A stretch of DNA of 64,000 nt from Acinetobacter calcoaceticus DSM 30006 = CIP 81.8 (GCF_000368965.1 NZ_KB849780.1:682145-746144), one strand, 5' to 3'. Shown: positions 28,100-37,649, counted from the stretch's first letter. Numbers and translations: made by a program. Notes: generated from the sequence alone by a model not told the origin.

Positions 28100-28295
28100 A
28101 TTAAGTGACATTGATCAAGTGTCAGTTATTGATATGAAAATGTCTGAAAATGATACGTTTAGATGGATATGATCATGTCCATAAGCGCTATATTTTAAAT
28201 GGATCAATTGAGTCCAGAAAATATAGTAATGCGTGTTTCGCATTTTGTCTTATGGGTCTTTCAAGCTGTCTTTTATATAAAAGACAGCTTTTTTT
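28100..28295 (+). ncRNA. Predicted small RNA ending in a strong terminator
   Basis: The 640-base gap between the siderophore and nasST genes has no credible frame, yet a plus-strand terminator (AAGCTGTCTTT pairing with AAAGACAGCTT, then seven T) lies at 28263-28295. Just before it is a hairpin AATGCG-tgttt-CGCATT (28228-28244). The terminator points away from nasS (minus strand), so it needs a rightward transcript that is not a visible gene. A TTGATCAA palindrome flanked by TGACA and TGTCA (about 28106-28124) lies near the likely promoter. The 5' end is a guess. Confidence 0.5.
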
Positions 28296-28313
28296 GTTGA
28301 TTGATAGGGCGTG

Positions 28314-29336
28314 TTAGGCGAAATTAAGCTGCTTAGCTTGATCATAAGCCGCAAGATTAATGCATTTATGACCCAGTGCATTGATTTGTGTTTGGTCTAG
28401 CTGAAGGTCATCCCACTTTTGCATTTGCTGAAAGAGCCAATAAAAGTCTTCTACTTTCGGAAGAGCGCTTTCTTTTACCAAATGACGGACAATATCCTGA
28501 ATCATATAGTATTTGTCGACATGCACTTCTTCTGAGCAATGAAAACGAACAATTCCAAATTCGACCAATAATTTTAAAATTGGAGCAAAGTCTTCTAGTT
28601 CGCTAAGTTCTTGCTGAGCTTTCATAATTGCAGAGGTGAGCGCAACCAGCGTTTGTGGATGCTGTTCAGCCCATTCCTGAGTTACGGCTAAAACCTTGTC
28701 AGCCACAGGTGGAATAATGTTCTGGCTTGAGCAAATCATTTTACTTAAACCAAGAAGCTCGCCCTGAGTATTCCAAGGTTCTCCGACACAGAAACCATCA
28801 ATCACATGCTTATCTAGTGCTTCGACCATATAAGGTGGTGGTAAGGTTTTGAGCTGAATCGATTGAGCGAGTTCAGGGTTTGCTAAAGCTAACCATTCTC
28901 TTAAACAATAATGATGAATGGAGTGCTTAAACACATGAGCTAAAGAAAGAGAATGACCTTGTTCAATGTAATGCACTACTTTTTGCGCCGTTACTTGAGC
29001 TGTATCATTTTCTTGAAGTTTAAGTTGATGCGTTAATTTTTGGCTTAAGCTGATAAATGCACGATTTTCACTCAAAACTAGTGAGGTTTGCAGTGGCGTA
29101 CCAATCTGATCTGATCCTACTGCGGCCGCAGGTAACATTGCAGATAAGCAGTGAGCTGCATCTAATAAACCAAAAGCAAGGCGGTCGCGAAGACTTGCCC
29201 ACGATGCTTCTTTAACTAAAGTAACGTCGAGCCCTACTTCGTCAAAGAAACCTCTTTGTTTTGCCCAAAGCAATGCAAGACAATCAAGCAAAGGAATATA
29301 GCCGAGTTGTAGCTGAGTCTTTTCTAATGTGCTCAT
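28314..29336 (-). CDS. nasS: NasS-like cytoplasmic nitrate/nitrite sensor
   Basis: A 340-residue protein of the NrtA/CmpA substrate-binding family: QLQLGYIPLLDCLALLWAKQ at the start, EASWASLRDRLAFGLLDAAH near residue 45, and IDGFCVGEPWNTQ near residue 180. Transport homologues carry an export signal; this one has none and is expected to be cytoplasmic. Directly adjacent nasT identifies it as the sensor NasS, which in related bacteria holds NasT inactive until nitrate or nitrite binds. The pair is divergent from the nirB-nasA operon it is expected to control. Confidence 0.88.
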   Translation of the reverse strand: MSTLEKTQLQLGYIPLLDCLALLWAKQRGFFDEVGLDVTLVKEASWASLRDRLAFGLLDAAHCLSAMLPAAAVGSDQIGTPLQTSLVLSENRAFISLSQKLTHQLKLQENDTAQVTAQKVVHYIEQGHSLSLAHVFKHSIHHYCLREWLALANPELAQSIQLKTLPPPYMVEALDKHVIDGFCVGEPWNTQGELLGLSKMICSSQNIIPPVADKVLAVTQEWAEQHPQTLVALTSAIMKAQQELSELEDFAPILKLLVEFGIVRFHCSEEVHVDKYYMIQDIVRHLVKESALPKVEDFYWLFQQMQKWDDLQLDQTQINALGHKCINLAAYDQAKQLNFA

Positions 29337-29927
29337 TTATTCATCCTTTAGTTGATTGCCAAGTAATTTTTGGGCGTCAAGTAAACGCCGAGCCATTTCC
29401 CCAATCGTAATACGGTGGCTCATGGCATTTTTTCTGAGCAACTGGAATGCTGTATCTTCAGGAAGGCCATGGAGTTGCATAAGTAAAACTTTGGCCTTTT
29501 CAACATCTTTACGATCAGCGAGTTTAGTTTGAGCATCTTTTAGATCCCCTTCGAGTTTTTTGTGTTTTTTATATTGCTCAATGGAGATTTCTAAAATGGT
29601 ATGTAAGCGGGCAGGGTCTATGCCATCAACAATATAAGCAGTCACCCCCGCATCTATGGCTTGTTTGATTGTGTCTTTATCTGAATTTTTGGTGAACAGA
29701 ACGGTAGGAAGGTCATAGCTACTGACACAGCTTTCAATAATGTCACGGTGAGGATGATCCATATCAAGCAAGATCACATCAGCTTGTAAATGTTCGAGGC
29801 GAAAGATATTCAAGTGGTCCAAAGTAAGGCAAGCGACCACTTCAAAATCATTTTCAAGCAGACTTTTTCTTATATAGTCGGCTCGCGCATGATCATCATC
29901 AATAAGGGCTATTTTGAGTTTTGGCAT
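29337..29927 (-). CDS. nasT: NasT-like ANTAR antiterminator
   Basis: A 196-residue protein with an N-terminal receiver-like domain (LKIALIDDDHARADYIRKSL, phosphoacceptor-type aspartate in VILLDMDHP about residue 55), a coiled linker (KKHKKLEGDLKDAQTKL) and a C-terminal ANTAR RNA-binding domain (about 135-190; VLLMQLHGLPEDTAFQLLRK). NasT binds paired hairpins in nitrate-assimilation leaders and prevents termination. It ends immediately before nasS (adjacent stop and start), and a leader with hairpins and a terminator lies upstream of the divergent nirB gene, so its target is visible in the window. Confidence 0.9.
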   Translation of the reverse strand: MPKLKIALIDDDHARADYIRKSLLENDFEVVACLTLDHLNIFRLEHLQADVILLDMDHPHRDIIESCVSSYDLPTVLFTKNSDKDTIKQAIDAGVTAYIVDGIDPARLHTILEISIEQYKKHKKLEGDLKDAQTKLADRKDVEKAKVLLMQLHGLPEDTAFQLLRKNAMSHRITIGEMARRLLDAQKLLGNQLKDE

Positions 29928-30066
29928 AAGTTCAGAAAATCAGGCTAAGAAAATGCGCCAATTCGACGCGTTTTTTGTTATCAGTTTTTTAAGCAAGATT
30001 AGTGCCATCGAAAACTAAAGAAAAAATCGAGCTTTAATGGCACTTTAGCATGCCAAATCATCAGTC

Positions 30067-30083
30067 TGATCAATCTTGGTGCA
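30067..30083 (+). promoter_or_regulatory. NtrC-type half-site upstream of the nirB promoter
   Basis: TGATCAATCTTGGTGCA resembles the NtrC operator (TGCACC-N5-GGTGCA), with the right half perfect and the left half degenerate. It lies about 170 bases upstream of the sigma-54-like promoter, an enhancer-like distance. The same GGTGCA element occurs three times beside ntrB at 63060-63106. Confidence 0.4.
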
Positions 30084-30248
30084 AAAATACGATTCATTTT
30101 GTAGCAAGGCGTATTTTTATTTAAACCATATAAGTGTGCAGTGATAGAGCAGGGAAAATAAGACTTAATTTTTTACCTACATCTTGAAAGTTATTATCTG
30201 TATGAAGTTAAAGACAAAAAATATTATCTTGTTAAGTTTTTAAAATAT

Positions 30249-30264
30249 TGGCATGCAAAGTGCT
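30249..30264 (+). promoter_or_regulatory. Sigma-54 promoter for the nirB-nasA operon
   Basis: TGGCATGCAAAGTGCT matches the sigma-54 consensus (TGGCAC-N5-TTGCW), with the invariant GG and GC doublets ten bases apart. Transcription would begin about 12 bases further on, immediately before the first leader hairpin. Confidence 0.7.
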
Positions 30265-30274
30265 TACTTAATTA

Positions 30275-30484
30275 CAGGTCGAAGACGACCATGAGTTTTA
30301 AAGACGGCCAACGATGTCCGTTCTGATCGAGTTTGTGAGTGCAACTGTACACACAAAGAAGTTACGTTCAGTCGGAGTGAAGGTCATGTCTTTATTTTTA
30401 TTGCATAAAAAAGTTACATCTGAATTATCTAAATTTTCAGTTCCAGCGATGCGAGCCTTCTCTATGAGGGGGCTCGCTTTTTTT
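30275..30484 (+). promoter_or_regulatory. NasT-responsive leader with terminator upstream of nirB
   Basis: The leader starts with a hairpin GGTCG-aaga-CGACC (30278-30291). A second follows, ACGGCC-AACGAT-GTCCGT, whose six-base loop has A in position 1 and G in position 4, as in known ANTAR targets. Near the end GCGAGCC (30451-30457) pairs with GGCTCGC (30471-30477), followed by seven T: an intrinsic terminator about 180 bases before the nirB start. With nasS-nasT divergent next door, this fits nitrate/nitrite-dependent antitermination. The first loop matches the consensus less well. Confidence 0.7.
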
Positions 30485-30666
30485 ATTTCTTTTTATGACT
30501 TTGCTGTGCATTGGGCGTCGTCAACGAGTGAAAAAAATTGGTTTCAAGTAGCTACATGCTTCGTGATGTTGATTCGCTTCTCGGTAGAGCACAAAGCAAA
30601 AGAACAACGTCTATTTGAGAACGCAATAACGCAGCTTAAAAGCAACGTGATTTGAGGAGAAACACT

Positions 30667-33213
30667 ATGAAATTGGTAATGATTGGTCATGGTATGGTGG
30701 GCCACAAATTCATCGAAGCCATTTTAGAAAAAGCAGATGATGAACTGGAAATCACTATCCTCGCGGAAGAACCTCGTATCGCGTATGACCGCGTACATTT
30801 GACTGAGTATTTTTCGGGGAAATCGGCAAAAGATTTATCTTTAGCTCGTTTTGACTTTGCTGATGCTCATGGCATAGACCTGCGTTTAAATACCAAAGCA
30901 ACCGCAATTGATACTGCTGCACAAACAGTAACAACCAATCATGGCGATGTGATTAGCTATGACAAATTGGTGTTGGCAACCGGTTCGTATGCATTCGTTC
31001 CTCCAATTTCGGGTAATGACCGTGAAAACTGCTTTGTTTACCGTACCATTGAAGACTTAGATGCGATTCGTGCAGCGAGCTTGAACGCTAAAACTGGTGT
31101 GGTTATTGGTGGTGGTTTGCTTGGTCTTGAGGCAGCCAAAGCATTACGTGACCTAGATTTAGAGACACATGTTGTTGAGTTTGCTCCACGTTTGATGGCA
31201 GTTCAAATTGATGACTTGGGTGGTAAAGTTCTACGTCGCAAAATTGAAGATTTAGGTGTAAAAGTTCATACGCAAAAAGCGACTCAATGCATTGAATGCG
31301 GTGATAGCACAACACATGTGATGAAGTTTGCTGATGGTAGTGAACTTGAAGCAGATATCATTTTATTCTCGGCAGGTATTCGCCCACGTGATGAGTTAGC
31401 ACGTAATAGTGGTCTGGCGATTGGTGAACGTGGCGGTATCGTGATTAATGATTACTGCCAAACTTCCGATAGCAACATTTACGCAATTGGTGAATGTGCG
31501 CTTTGGCAAAACAAAATCTATGGTTTAGTTGCACCGGGCTATGACATGGCACGTATTGCAGCGAAACATGTGTTAGATGAAGAATGTCACTCTTTCGCTG
31601 GTGCGGACATGAGCACCAAGTTGAAATTGATGGGTGTTGATGTTGCATCTGTAGGCGACGCGCATGCCATTACTCCAGGTGCATTAAACTACTTCTATAC
31701 AGATGAGCATGCACTGGTTTATAAAAAGATTGTTGTAAATGCAGACAAAACTAAATTGCTTGGTGCAGTTTTGGTGGGCGATGCTAAAGAATATAACGAC
31801 CTTTTACAAATGATGTTAAACGGTCTGGATTTACCAGAAGTGCCTGAAAGTTTAATCATGCCGGGCTTTGAGCAATCAGCAGGTAAATCAGGTGGTAGCG
31901 GTGTAGATTTACTTCCAGATAGCGCAACGATCTGTTCATGTAACAACGTATCAAAAGCGGACATTTGCCAAGCAATTAGCGATGGTTCGACTTCTTTTGG
32001 TGCATTGAAGAAATGCACCAAAGCAGCAACTGCATGTGGTGGTTGTGCACCATTAGTGACTCAAGTATTGAAATCTGAGTTACAACGTCAAGGTGTAACC
32101 GTTAACAACCACATTTGCGAACACTTCCCGTACTCTCGCCAAGAGTTGTATCACTTGGTTCGTGTCAATGAAATCAAAACTTTTGACGACTTGATTGATC
32201 AACATGGTCATGGTTTAGGGTGTGATATCTGTAAACCTGCTGCTGCAAATATTTTGGCATCTTGCTGGAATGACTTCGTACTTGAACCAAGTCATGCCGG
32301 TCTGCAAGACAGTAACGACTACTACTTGGGTAACATCCAAAAAGATGGTTCTTACTCGGTCGTACCGCGTATGGCTGGCGGTGAAGTGACTCCAGATGGT
32401 TTGATTGCCATTGGTCAAATTGCCAAGAAATATAACCTCTATACCAAAATCACTGGTGGTCAACGTGTCGATATGTTCGGTGCACAAGTTCACGAGCTTC
32501 CATTTATTTGGGAAGAATTGAATGCAGCTGGTTTTGAATCTGGTCATGCATACGGTAAGTCATTACGTACCGTGAAATCTTGTGTCGGTAGTACTTGGTG
32601 TCGTTATGGTGTAGACAACTCAGTTGGTTTAGCTATCGAGCTTGAAAATCGCTACAAGGGTTTACGTTCACCACATAAATTAAAAATGGCGGTGTCTGGC
32701 TGTACACGTGAGTGTGCCGAAGCACAAGGTAAAGACGTGGGTATTATCGCGACTGAAAAAGGCTGGAACCTTTACGTGTGTGGTAATGGTGGTATGAAAC
32801 CGCGTCATGCAGAATTGCTTGCATCTGACCTCGATAAAGAAACATTGATTCGTTATATCGACCGTTTCTATATGTTCTACATTCAAACAGCAGACCGTTT
32901 ACAACGTACTAGCGTATGGCGCGACAACATGGAAGGTGGTTTGGACTACCTTAAATCTGTGGTGGTTGATGATTCTCTTGGGTTGGCTGCTGAGCTTGAG
33001 CGCCGTATGGAACATGTGATTGGCACATATCAAGATGAATGGCGTACTGCGGTAGAAAATCCTGAAGTTCGTAAACGCTTCCAAACTTATATCAATGCAA
33101 GTGCAAATGAACAGGCCGATCCACACATTCAATTTACGACTGAACGTGGCCAAATCCGACCATTAACAGACGTTGAGCGTTCAGAAGACCGTATTCCAAT
33201 GGTTGAAGCATAA
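30667..33213 (+). CDS. nirB: Assimilatory nitrite reductase (NAD(P)H) large subunit
   Basis: An 848-residue cytoplasmic enzyme that reduces nitrite to ammonium. An FAD/NAD-binding part fills about residues 1-320 (MKLVMIGHGMVGHKF, VVIGGGLLGLEAAKAL). A BFD-like [2Fe-2S] domain follows, with CSCNNVSKADIC near residue 423 and TACGGCAP further on. The C-terminal siroheme/[4Fe-4S] domain has cysteines in CVGSTWCRYG (about 639) and SGCTRECAEAQG (about 678). All cluster ligands are present. The ATG at 30667, with GAGGAG upstream, is preferred over the upstream frame extension. It is the first gene of nirB-nirD/flavoprotein-nasA-mobA. Confidence 0.95.
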   Translation: MKLVMIGHGMVGHKFIEAILEKADDELEITILAEEPRIAYDRVHLTEYFSGKSAKDLSLARFDFADAHGIDLRLNTKATAIDTAAQTVTTNHGDVISYDKLVLATGSYAFVPPISGNDRENCFVYRTIEDLDAIRAASLNAKTGVVIGGGLLGLEAAKALRDLDLETHVVEFAPRLMAVQIDDLGGKVLRRKIEDLGVKVHTQKATQCIECGDSTTHVMKFADGSELEADIILFSAGIRPRDELARNSGLAIGERGGIVINDYCQTSDSNIYAIGECALWQNKIYGLVAPGYDMARIAAKHVLDEECHSFAGADMSTKLKLMGVDVASVGDAHAITPGALNYFYTDEHALVYKKIVVNADKTKLLGAVLVGDAKEYNDLLQMMLNGLDLPEVPESLIMPGFEQSAGKSGGSGVDLLPDSATICSCNNVSKADICQAISDGSTSFGALKKCTKAATACGGCAPLVTQVLKSELQRQGVTVNNHICEHFPYSRQELYHLVRVNEIKTFDDLIDQHGHGLGCDICKPAAANILASCWNDFVLEPSHAGLQDSNDYYLGNIQKDGSYSVVPRMAGGEVTPDGLIAIGQIAKKYNLYTKITGGQRVDMFGAQVHELPFIWEELNAAGFESGHAYGKSLRTVKSCVGSTWCRYGVDNSVGLAIELENRYKGLRSPHKLKMAVSGCTRECAEAQGKDVGIIATEKGWNLYVCGNGGMKPRHAELLASDLDKETLIRYIDRFYMFYIQTADRLQRTSVWRDNMEGGLDYLKSVVVDDSLGLAAELERRMEHVIGTYQDEWRTAVENPEVRKRFQTYINASANEQADPHIQFTTERGQIRPLTDVERSEDRIPMVEA

Positions 33214-33227
33214 GCAGGAGAATTTCT

Positions 33228-34850
33228 ATGAATATTGTACAAGACAAAAATATGCTTCCTGATGGCGAATGGATTGATGTGTGTGCACTAGATGATTTAA
33301 CCCCAAACACTGGCGCAGGCGCGTTAGTAGGTGATCAAGCAGTTGCAATCTTCAGAGTTGGACATGAAAAACGCGTTTATGTGTTAAGCAATAAAGATCC
33401 GTTTAGCCAAGCAAATGTCATGAGCCGCGGCATTATTGGTGATTTACAAGGCGAGCGTGTGATCGCATCACCAATTTATAAACAACACTTTAGTTTGGCT
33501 ACTGGTCGCTGTTTAGAAGATAAAGACCAGAAACTTTCAGTTTATCCAAGCAAAATTGTTGATGGTCGTGTTTTGATCAACCCCGTGCCACAAAAAACTT
33601 ATATTACCAATACAGGTGTGTCTCAAGACAAACTTAAACTAGTACTGATTGGTAATGGCTTGGCAGGTATGCGTTGCCTAGAAGATTTACTCGACATGGC
33701 ACCAGATCGTTATGAAGTCACGGTGATTGGTGAAGAACCTTGGGGTAATTACAACCGTATTATGTTATCTCCGGTTTTATCGGGTGAAAAAACCATTGAA
33801 GACATTATGCTGCACCCGCCAAAGTGGTATAGCGATAAAGGCATCAAATTTATTGCAGGCGATAAAGCTGTAAAAATTGATCGCCCACGTAAAGTGGTTT
33901 ACACCGAAAAGGAACAAACAGTTGATTATGACCGTTTGATCTTGGCAACCGGTTCGGCGCCATTTATTCCACCAGTCCAAGGAGTGGATTTAAAGGGTGT
34001 TTTAACCTTCCGTGATATTTATGACGTTAACACCATGATTGAGTACTGCGGTTCAAAAACCAATGCAGTAGTGATTGGTGGTGGCTTACTTGGTTTGGAA
34101 GCAGCTTACGGTTTAAAGCAACGCGGTATGAACGTGACCGTATTGCATTTAATGGACCGTATTATGGAGCGTCAACTCGACGGCCGTGCGAGTCAGTTAC
34201 TTCGTCATAGCATTGAGCAAAAGGGCATTAATATTATTACCGAAGCCAATACAGAAGCATTGGTAGGTGATGAAAATGGTCATGTAAAACAGATTCGACT
34301 AAAAGACGGTACTGTTTTAGATGCTGACCTTGTGGTTTTTGCAGTTGGTATCCGACCAAATATTAGCTTGGCACAAAGTGCGGGTTTACGCTGTAACCGC
34401 GGCGTATTGGTGAATGATACTATGCAAACCTTTGACCCAAGTATTTACGCTGTGGGTGAGTGTATTGAACACCGTGGGCAAACATTTGGTCTGGTTGAGC
34501 CATTATGGGGCCAAGCCTTTATCTGTGCGACGCACTTGGCTGAGCATGGTAGTTTGACCTTTAAGGCACCGACTGTACCAACCCAGTTAAAAGTTAGTGG
34601 TGTCGATGTATTCTCTGCGGGCAATTTTGAACCGAAAGATGATTATGAAGACATTATCCTGAACGATGAAAAACGCCAGATTTACAAACGCATTATCATT
34701 CAAAGCGATAGAGTAATTGGTGCGGTATTGTTTGGTGATACTGAAGATGGCATGTGGTATGCAGAGTTAATCGCAGATCAAACACCTGTTTCTTCATTCA
34801 GAAATAAACTGTTATTTGGTCGAGATTTTGCATTAAAAAATGCAGGCTAA
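33228..34850 (+). CDS. NirD-flavoprotein reductase fusion (nitrite/nitrate reductase electron donor)
   Basis: A 540-residue fusion. Residues 1-115 form a NirD small-subunit domain (WIDVCALDDLTPNTGAGALV ... ASPIYKQHFSLATGRC), which as in other NirD proteins lacks the Rieske cluster ligands. From about 135 on there is an FAD/NAD(P)-dependent pyridine nucleotide-disulfide reductase: KLVLIGNGLAGMRCLEDLL, ILATGSAPFIPP, VVIGGGLLGLEAAYGL and VNDTMQTFDPSIYAVGEC. The NirD part should partner NirB and the flavoprotein part should pass NADH electrons to NasA, so one gene serves both reductases. It lies 15 bases after nirB and 18 before nasA. The functional split is inference. Confidence 0.88.
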   Translation: MNIVQDKNMLPDGEWIDVCALDDLTPNTGAGALVGDQAVAIFRVGHEKRVYVLSNKDPFSQANVMSRGIIGDLQGERVIASPIYKQHFSLATGRCLEDKDQKLSVYPSKIVDGRVLINPVPQKTYITNTGVSQDKLKLVLIGNGLAGMRCLEDLLDMAPDRYEVTVIGEEPWGNYNRIMLSPVLSGEKTIEDIMLHPPKWYSDKGIKFIAGDKAVKIDRPRKVVYTEKEQTVDYDRLILATGSAPFIPPVQGVDLKGVLTFRDIYDVNTMIEYCGSKTNAVVIGGGLLGLEAAYGLKQRGMNVTVLHLMDRIMERQLDGRASQLLRHSIEQKGINIITEANTEALVGDENGHVKQIRLKDGTVLDADLVVFAVGIRPNISLAQSAGLRCNRGVLVNDTMQTFDPSIYAVGECIEHRGQTFGLVEPLWGQAFICATHLAEHGSLTFKAPTVPTQLKVSGVDVFSAGNFEPKDDYEDIILNDEKRQIYKRIIIQSDRVIGAVLFGDTEDGMWYAELIADQTPVSSFRNKLLFGRDFALKNAG

Positions 34851-34868
34851 ATAGGGAAAGGAGCAGTT

Positions 34869-37649
34869 ATGAACAGTATTCCAAGCGTTGAAATCGATAG
34901 CTCCGATCATGTGGCAAAAACAACTAAAACAACATGTCCATATTGTGGTGTTGGTTGCGGTGTCAGTGTACACGTTCAACAAAAACCTCAAGGGCCTGTG
35001 GTTCAAGTTGAGGGGGATGCAGAGCATCCTTCTAACTTTGGACGCTTATGCATTAAGGGTAGCCGTCTTGCGGATACTTTGGGGTTAGAAACACGTGTTT
35101 TACAGCCAATGATGGGACGTAAGTCTCATCGGACTGTAACTACATGGGACGATGCAATCGATAAGATTGCCGATAAATTTCAGTCGTGTATCGACAAATA
35201 TGGTCGTGACAGCATCGCCTTTTATGTTTCAGGACAATTGCTTACTGAAGACTATTATGTCGTTAATAAATTTGTAAAAGGCTATTTAGGTACAGCCAAC
35301 ATCGATACTAACTCAAGATTATGTATGTCATCAGCGGTGGCTGGACATAAACGTAGCTTTGGTGAAGATCTTGTACCAGCAAGCTATGAAGATTTTGAAC
35401 ACGCAGACATGGTGGTATTGGTGGGTTCCAATACTGCATGGTGTCATCCAGTACTTTATCAACGGATTATGCAGGCAAAGAGCCAAAACCCAGATATGTT
35501 TGTGGTAGTGATTGACCCACGCTTTACCAGTACCTGTGAACAAGCCGATTTACATTTGCCGATTTTACCGGGTCAAGATGTCGCCTTGTTTAATGGCTTA
35601 TTTCAATACTTATATCAAAATGGTCATGCCGATCAAGCTTTTGTCGATACCTATACCGAAGGTTTAAAGGATGTGTTGGTCAGCAGTCAGCCAGAAACTG
35701 ATATGGAGTATGTGGCAAAGCGTACAGGAATTGCACTAGATAAGTTACAGCAGTTCTTTGAGAAATTTGCTCAGACAGAAAAAGTGGTAACCCTATTTTC
35801 AATGGGTGTGAATCAATCCACTCAGGGTGTAAATAAAGCCAATAGCATTATTAACTGTCATTTACTCACTGGAAAAATTGGCAAACTGGGCGCAGCACCG
35901 TTTTCAATGACAGGGCAACCCAATGCGATGGGTGGCCGAGAAGTGGGTGGCTTGGCAAATATGCTAGCAGCTCACATGGACTTAGATAACCCACTGCATC
36001 AAAAAGTCGTGCAAACCTTTTGGGATAGCCCATTTATTGCTAATCAAGCGGGTTTAAAAGCAGTTGATTTGTTCCGTGCTGTTGAATCAGGAAAAATTAA
36101 AGCCATCTGGATTATGGCAACTAATCCAGTTGTGAGCTTGCCTGATGCAGACCAAGTCAAACGTGCATTAGAAAAATGCGAGCTGGTCGTGGTGTCAGAT
36201 ATTTGTGCAGATACAGATACGACAGCATATGCTGATATTTTACTTCCTGCTTTGGGTTGGGGAGAAAAAGACGGTACTGTAACTAACTCTGAACGCCGTA
36301 TCTCTCGTCAGCGTGCTTTCCTGCCTACTCCAAGTGAAGCAAAAGCAGACTGGTGGTCGGTGAGCCAAGTTGCGAAAAAATTAGGCTTTAATGGTTTTGA
36401 CTTTGCGGGCCCTAGTGACATCTTTAATGAGCATGCGGCACTATCTGCACAAGATAATGTAGATATAGATGCGCGTGAAGAAAGTAGTATTTTCCGTTAT
36501 TTCAACCTTAAAGGTTTGATGAACTTAAATGCTGCTGAGTACGATGCTCTGCAACCTCTACAATGGCCAGTGTGGGATAAAACCCAAGATGCTAAAGCCG
36601 TTCAGCAACTATTTGGCAAGGGCCAATTTAGTTATAAAAATGCGAAGGCAAAACTGATTCCAACGGTTGCAATTGATCCGGTTCATGCAGTTTCAGAAGA
36701 CTATCCACTCATTTTGAACACTGGCCGCATTCGTGACCAATGGCATACCATGACCCGTACTGGCTTGTCAGCAAACTTAACTAGTCACCGTGCAGAACCA
36801 TTCTGTGAGATTCATCCGAGCGATGCGCTAAAGTTTGGTGTACGTGATCAAGGTTTGGTTGAAGTTCGTTCTAAATGGGGCAGTTGTGTATTACGTGTGA
36901 CATTTTCATCTGGTGTACGTCGTGGGCAAATTTTTGCACCGATTCACTGGACTGAACAAGTTGCCTCTGATGCCCGCATTGGTAAAGTCGTTAACCCAGA
37001 AGTTGATGCAATTTCAGGCGAGCCTGAGTTTAAACATACGCCTGTCACCATTCAGCCGTTCTATACCACTTGGCAAGGCGTGCTCTATGTTCGGGAAGGA
37101 TATGATTCGCATATCCAACAATCGCTACATCACTGTGCATGGTGGACTAAGGTCAAAATGGTTAAAACCAACCGTTATGAACTTGCAGACCGCCAAACTT
37201 TTCATGATACTCAAAAGAACCTGAAAAATTTCTTGCCATTTGCCGATGAAACTTTTGAATGGTTAAGTATTGAAGATATCTCTTCACAACTGAGCCATAG
37301 CGTTATTTTGAAAGATGGCATTGTAATTGCAAGCTTATATATTGCACCGCCAGATTTATTGCCAGACCGTGATTGGGTGGCTAGTTTGTTTAAACGCGAA
37401 CGTTTAAGTGCCTTACACCGCAAAGCTTTGCTAGCAGGCATGCCGATGTCGGCTACTAATAATGATGGGCCTTTAGTGTGTAGTTGTTTTAAAGTAGGTA
37501 AGAATAAAATTATTGAAGCAATAAAAACACAAAACATTATCCATGAAAAACAGGTCACTGCTTGTTTAAAAGCAGGTGGGAACTGTGGTTCATGTTTACC
37601 TGAAATCCGTGGCCTGATTAAAGCTTGCCAACAGGAGGTGGAAGTGTGA
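34869..37649 (+). CDS. nasA: Assimilatory nitrate reductase catalytic subunit
   Basis: A 926-residue cytoplasmic molybdoenzyme that reduces nitrate to nitrite. An N-terminal [4Fe-4S] motif, CPYCGVGCGVSV (about residues 23-30) with a fourth cysteine in RLCIKGSRL, is followed by the bis-MGD domains. The NSRLCMSSAV segment (about 152) supplies the molybdenum-ligating cysteine. A C-terminal BFD-like [2Fe-2S] extension has CSCFKVG (about 870) and CLKAGGNCGSC. This architecture matches NasA of Klebsiella type, with electrons coming from the flavoprotein encoded just upstream. Its stop overlaps the mobA start (GTGTGA). Confidence 0.95.
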   Translation: MNSIPSVEIDSSDHVAKTTKTTCPYCGVGCGVSVHVQQKPQGPVVQVEGDAEHPSNFGRLCIKGSRLADTLGLETRVLQPMMGRKSHRTVTTWDDAIDKIADKFQSCIDKYGRDSIAFYVSGQLLTEDYYVVNKFVKGYLGTANIDTNSRLCMSSAVAGHKRSFGEDLVPASYEDFEHADMVVLVGSNTAWCHPVLYQRIMQAKSQNPDMFVVVIDPRFTSTCEQADLHLPILPGQDVALFNGLFQYLYQNGHADQAFVDTYTEGLKDVLVSSQPETDMEYVAKRTGIALDKLQQFFEKFAQTEKVVTLFSMGVNQSTQGVNKANSIINCHLLTGKIGKLGAAPFSMTGQPNAMGGREVGGLANMLAAHMDLDNPLHQKVVQTFWDSPFIANQAGLKAVDLFRAVESGKIKAIWIMATNPVVSLPDADQVKRALEKCELVVVSDICADTDTTAYADILLPALGWGEKDGTVTNSERRISRQRAFLPTPSEAKADWWSVSQVAKKLGFNGFDFAGPSDIFNEHAALSAQDNVDIDAREESSIFRYFNLKGLMNLNAAEYDALQPLQWPVWDKTQDAKAVQQLFGKGQFSYKNAKAKLIPTVAIDPVHAVSEDYPLILNTGRIRDQWHTMTRTGLSANLTSHRAEPFCEIHPSDALKFGVRDQGLVEVRSKWGSCVLRVTFSSGVRRGQIFAPIHWTEQVASDARIGKVVNPEVDAISGEPEFKHTPVTIQPFYTTWQGVLYVREGYDSHIQQSLHHCAWWTKVKMVKTNRYELADRQTFHDTQKNLKNFLPFADETFEWLSIEDISSQLSHSVILKDGIVIASLYIAPPDLLPDRDWVASLFKRERLSALHRKALLAGMPMSATNNDGPLVCSCFKVGKNKIIEAIKTQNIIHEKQVTACLKAGGNCGSCLPEIRGLIKACQQEVEV

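Noticed and set aside
28106..28124. TGACA-TTGATCAA-G-TGTCA palindrome as a CRP/FNR-type site
   Set aside because: It is not perfectly symmetric and matches neither consensus well enough; mentioned only as part of the predicted small RNA region.
30314..30655. A 113-codon plus-strand frame upstream of nirB
   Set aside because: It runs through the leader hairpins and the intrinsic terminator (30451-30484), encodes an unconvincing sequence, and is better explained as the regulatory leader.
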